A stretch of 15,621 bases of DNA from Gammaproteobacteria bacterium (GTDB lineage Bacteria; Pseudomonadota; Gammaproteobacteria; Steroidobacterales; Rariloculaceae). Numbering within the stretch: position 1 is the stretch's first letter; the number at the start of each line of letters is the position of its first letter. Location of the stretch: NCBI GenBank assembly GCA_004357505.1, contig SMWC01000045.1, positions 1-15,621 on the forward strand, given 5' to 3'. The position numbers were made by a program, and so were the translations under genes. This document shows positions 13,766 to 15,621 of the stretch, one piece after another. The notes beneath the pieces were generated by a model. That model made no database searches. It saw nothing but the letters and a program-made list of their open reading frames with translations, and was not told the DNA's origin.

Positions 13766-15016
13766 ATGGAAGACCAACTGATCTTTCTGGTCCTCGCGGC
13801 CGCCTTTGGCCTGTTTATGGCCTGGGGAATCGGCGCCAATGACGTAGCGAATGCCATGGCCACGTCGATCGGCTCCGGTGCATTGACGATCAGACAGGCA
13901 CTGCTCGTAGCTGCCATCTTTGAGTTTGCCGGCGCGGTGCTCGCTGGTGGTGAGGTCACGTCGACGATTCGCCGGGATATCGTGGCTTCTTCCTACGTTG
14001 TCGGTGAGCCTGAGCTGCTGATTTACGGAATGCTGGCCGCATTGTTAGCAGCGGGCACCTGGCTGTTAGTGGCCTCACGCATGGGCTGGCCAGTTTCCAC
14101 GACCCACTCGATCGTCGGCGCGATCGTTGGCTTTGCGGTGGTCGCCTTGGGCATCGACTCTGTTGAGTGGGCGCGGGTCGGTACGATCGTGGCGAGCTGG
14201 GTGATCTCGCCGTTGATTGCCGGGGTGATCGCTTACTTCATATTCAACTCGATCCAGTGGTCGATCCTGCTCCGCCCGGATCCCTTGGTTTGCGCCCGCC
14301 GGTACGCGCCACTCTACATATTCGTCACGGTGACCCTGATCTCGCTGGTGACGATGTTCAAGGGCTTGAGCCACGTCGGATTCGCGCTATCGACCATGGA
14401 GTGCTATGTCGTCGCACTGTGTTTCGGCGCTGTAGTGGCACTGATCGGTCGCTGGTTCGTGTTGCGCATACCGGTGGACGAGAAAGCGGAGCGACGTTTC
14501 CACTACGCCACGGTCGAACGCGTCTTCGCAGTACTGATGGTCATCACGGCCTGTAGCATGGCGTTCGCCCACGGCTCCAACGATGTGGCCAACGCCATCG
14601 GCCCCGTCGCGGCGATTGTCAGCGTCGCCCAAAGCGGTGTCGTCGGACAGGACGCACCGGTGCCGATCTGGATTCTTCTGCTCGGCGGCGCCGGCATCGT
14701 TATCGGCCTGGCCACGTACGGTCGGCACGTGATCGCCACGGTCGGTGGACGAATCACGGCGCTGACGCCGACCCGCGGGTTCTCCGCCGAGCTGGCTGCG
14801 GCGTTTACGATCGTGTTCGCGTCGGGTACGGGGATGCCGGTATCCACCACGCACACCCTGGTAGGTGCGGTGCTCGGCGTCGGCATGGCGCGCGGCATCT
14901 CAGCCATCAACCTGAACGTCGTCGGCAGGATTTTCGTGTCCTGGATGGTCACCGTTCCGGCCGGGGCCTTACTGTCGATCATCTTCTTCTACCTGCTTAA
15001 GTGGAGCCTGAGTTGA
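13766..15016 (+). CDS. pit: PiT-family inorganic phosphate transporter
   Basis: 416 residues, an inner-membrane permease that takes up phosphate, generally as a metal-phosphate complex driven by the ion gradient. The internal duplication that defines the family is visible: GANDVANAMATSIGSGALT at residues 23-41 and AHGSNDVANAIGPVAAI in the second half, plus paired WPVSTTHSIVGAIVG and MPVSTTHTLVGAVLG. About ten membrane helices surround a charged central loop (PVDEKAERRFHYATVERVF, near residues 235-253). It is shorter than E. coli PitA (about 499), mainly because the central loop is short, as in many PiT proteins paired with DUF47. It starts 11 bases downstream of the DUF47 gene with no clear ribosome site, so translation is likely coupled. 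Confidence 0.94.
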   Translation: MEDQLIFLVLAAAFGLFMAWGIGANDVANAMATSIGSGALTIRQALLVAAIFEFAGAVLAGGEVTSTIRRDIVASSYVVGEPELLIYGMLAALLAAGTWLLVASRMGWPVSTTHSIVGAIVGFAVVALGIDSVEWARVGTIVASWVISPLIAGVIAYFIFNSIQWSILLRPDPLVCARRYAPLYIFVTVTLISLVTMFKGLSHVGFALSTMECYVVALCFGAVVALIGRWFVLRIPVDEKAERRFHYATVERVFAVLMVITACSMAFAHGSNDVANAIGPVAAIVSVAQSGVVGQDAPVPIWILLLGGAGIVIGLATYGRHVIATVGGRITALTPTRGFSAELAAAFTIVFASGTGMPVSTTHTLVGAVLGVGMARGISAINLNVVGRIFVSWMVTVPAGALLSIIFFYLLKWSLS

Positions 15017-15038
15017 TCGAACCCGGCTAGCAGCCTGT

Positions 15039-15161
15039 TGAAGAAGACTCAGACGGCACAAGACTGCGTTAAGAATCGGCTTAAAATGCTCATGTACTGG
15101 CGTGTACACTGCGCTTTTTCGCCGATTCTCGCCTTGTCTTTCACTCGCCTGAGTCTCTTCA
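15039..15161. repeat. Inverted-repeat intergenic element, copy B (about 123 bp)
   Basis: The ends TGAAGAAGACTCAGACG (15039-15055) and CGCCTGAGTCTCTTCA (15146-15161) are imperfect inverted repeats, and the symmetry continues weakly outwards to about 15031-15170 (GCAGCCTGTTGAAG against CTTCAGCATCCTGC). The core closely matches copy A at 6513-6636 in the same orientation. The outer arms differ from those of A but remain complementary to each other. It lies between the PiT gene and the porin gene. From 15171 to 15291 I see no further clear signal except the porin ribosome site. Confidence 0.85.
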
Positions 15162-15279
15162 GCATCCTGCGCGGAGGTAGGAAGGCCGCCCTTGTTTGGT
15201 GAGTGTCGGTGCAATACGGACTCTTCCGCGGACTGCTGTTGGTCCTGTTTGAGTTACGCCAAGGCGCGTCATGAAAATC

Positions 15280-15283
15280 GGAG
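15280..15283 (+). promoter_or_regulatory. Ribosome binding site deciding the porin start
   Basis: GGAG lies eight bases before ATG 15292. An in-frame ATG at 15271 has no such site and would put a charged segment before the signal peptide, so 15292 is preferred. Confidence 0.6.
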
Positions 15284-15291
15284 TGAAATCA

Positions 15292-15621
15292 ATGAGAAGT
15301 ATTCTCCTCGCCTTGTTTGGCACGGTCATGGTATGGGTATCCTCTCCGGTCGTTGCGCAGTCGGATTCCGCCGAGGAGATACAGGCGCTGCGGGTGCAGG
15401 TTGAGCATTTGTTGGCGCGACTCGAGGCGCTCGAACGAAGTCTCTCCGGCTCGGCCGAGTTCGAGGCGGTGCCGCTCGCTCCGCGGCCCGAACCGGCCTC
15501 ATCGTGGGCTGAGACGGTAACGGTCGTCGGGGATCTACGTTACCGCCACGAAACCATCAACGAGGAGGGCTTGAATGCGCGTCAACGCCACAGAATCCGT
15601 GCCCGGCTAGGGATAAGCGGC
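15292..15621 (+). CDS. Putative outer-membrane porin, N-terminal part (cut by right edge)
   Basis: 110 residues, open to the end of the window. The N-terminus is a Sec signal peptide: MRSILLALFGTVMVWVSSP, then VVAQ with cleavage expected after the Ala of the VVA motif. Residues about 26-52 form a heptad-like amphipathic segment (EEIQALRVQVEHLLARLEAL), a short coiled coil as found at the start of several trimeric porins. A Pro-rich linker follows, then the first barrel strands TVTVVGDLRYRHE and the Arg-rich ARQRHRIRARLGISG. That pattern (a D-x-R-Y-R strand followed by RxRxRxRLG) is typical of putative porins of the Porin_5 type and of phosphate-selective porin relatives. It lies downstream of the PiT module, but a 275-base gap with repeat copy B suggests separate transcription, so a link to phosphate is only suggestive. 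Confidence 0.75.
   Translation, partial: MRSILLALFGTVMVWVSSPVVAQSDSAEEIQALRVQVEHLLARLEALERSLSGSAEFEAVPLAPRPEPASSWAETVTVVGDLRYRHETINEEGLNARQRHRIRARLGISG

Noticed and set aside
1..15621. tRNA or rRNA genes, CRISPR arrays, transposases, integrase or attachment sites
   Set aside because: None is recognisable by eye on either strand. The only repeats are the two inverted-repeat elements.

Overview
The window looks like an ordinary chromosomal stretch of a moderately GC-rich gammaproteobacterium. The indicators are the YoaA-type helicase next to tsaB (the same neighbours as in Escherichia coli), a DusA-type dihydrouridine synthase, DsbB, DapE, and a DUF47/PiT phosphate module. I cannot name the genus. 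No rRNA, tRNA, CRISPR array, transposase or prophage gene is visible, and no gene-free stretch exceeds 300 bases (the longest, 15017-15291, is 275 bases and holds a repeat).

Layout. 1-1813: a gene cut by the left edge (C-terminus of an apparently exported protein), a lipoprotein and an N-formylglutamate amidohydrolase-family gene, chained by ATGA and TAGTG stop/start overlaps. 1835-2968: a GCS2-family carboxylate-amine ligase (YbdK type), probably in the same operon. 2995-3612: a higBA toxin-antitoxin module with its own promoter, a perfect 16-bp palindromic operator between the -35 and -10 boxes, and an apparently leaderless toxin mRNA. The HigB toxin carries Cys at residue 73, where the family normally has Arg. 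3631-4650: dusA, preceded by a perfect hairpin. 4716/4758-5582: a SAM methyltransferase, followed after 22 bases by a class III nucleotidyl cyclase fused to an FHA domain (5605-6507).

6513-6636: a 124-bp inverted-repeat element between the convergent cyclase gene and pckG (GTP-dependent PEP carboxykinase, minus strand, 6649-8391). A divergent control region with an 18-bp palindrome separates pckG from yoaA (8552-10489). yoaA overlaps tsaB (10486-11157). dsbB (TTG start, strong ribosome site) follows and converges on dapE (minus strand). 13080-15016: DUF47 phosphate-transport accessory gene and PiT phosphate permease. 15039-15161: a second copy of the repeat element. 15292-end: the N-terminus of a putative outer-membrane porin.

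Most genes are housekeeping: tRNA modification (dusA, tsaB), gluconeogenesis (pckG), DNA repair (yoaA), disulfide formation (dsbB), lysine/peptidoglycan precursor synthesis (dapE) and phosphate uptake. The less ordinary parts are the two copies of a foldable intergenic repeat whose terminal arms differ yet stay self-complementary, the higBA control region with its Arg-to-Cys toxin, the cyclase-FHA fusion with a substituted catalytic Asn, and the FGase/GCS2 pair lacking any histidine-degradation context.
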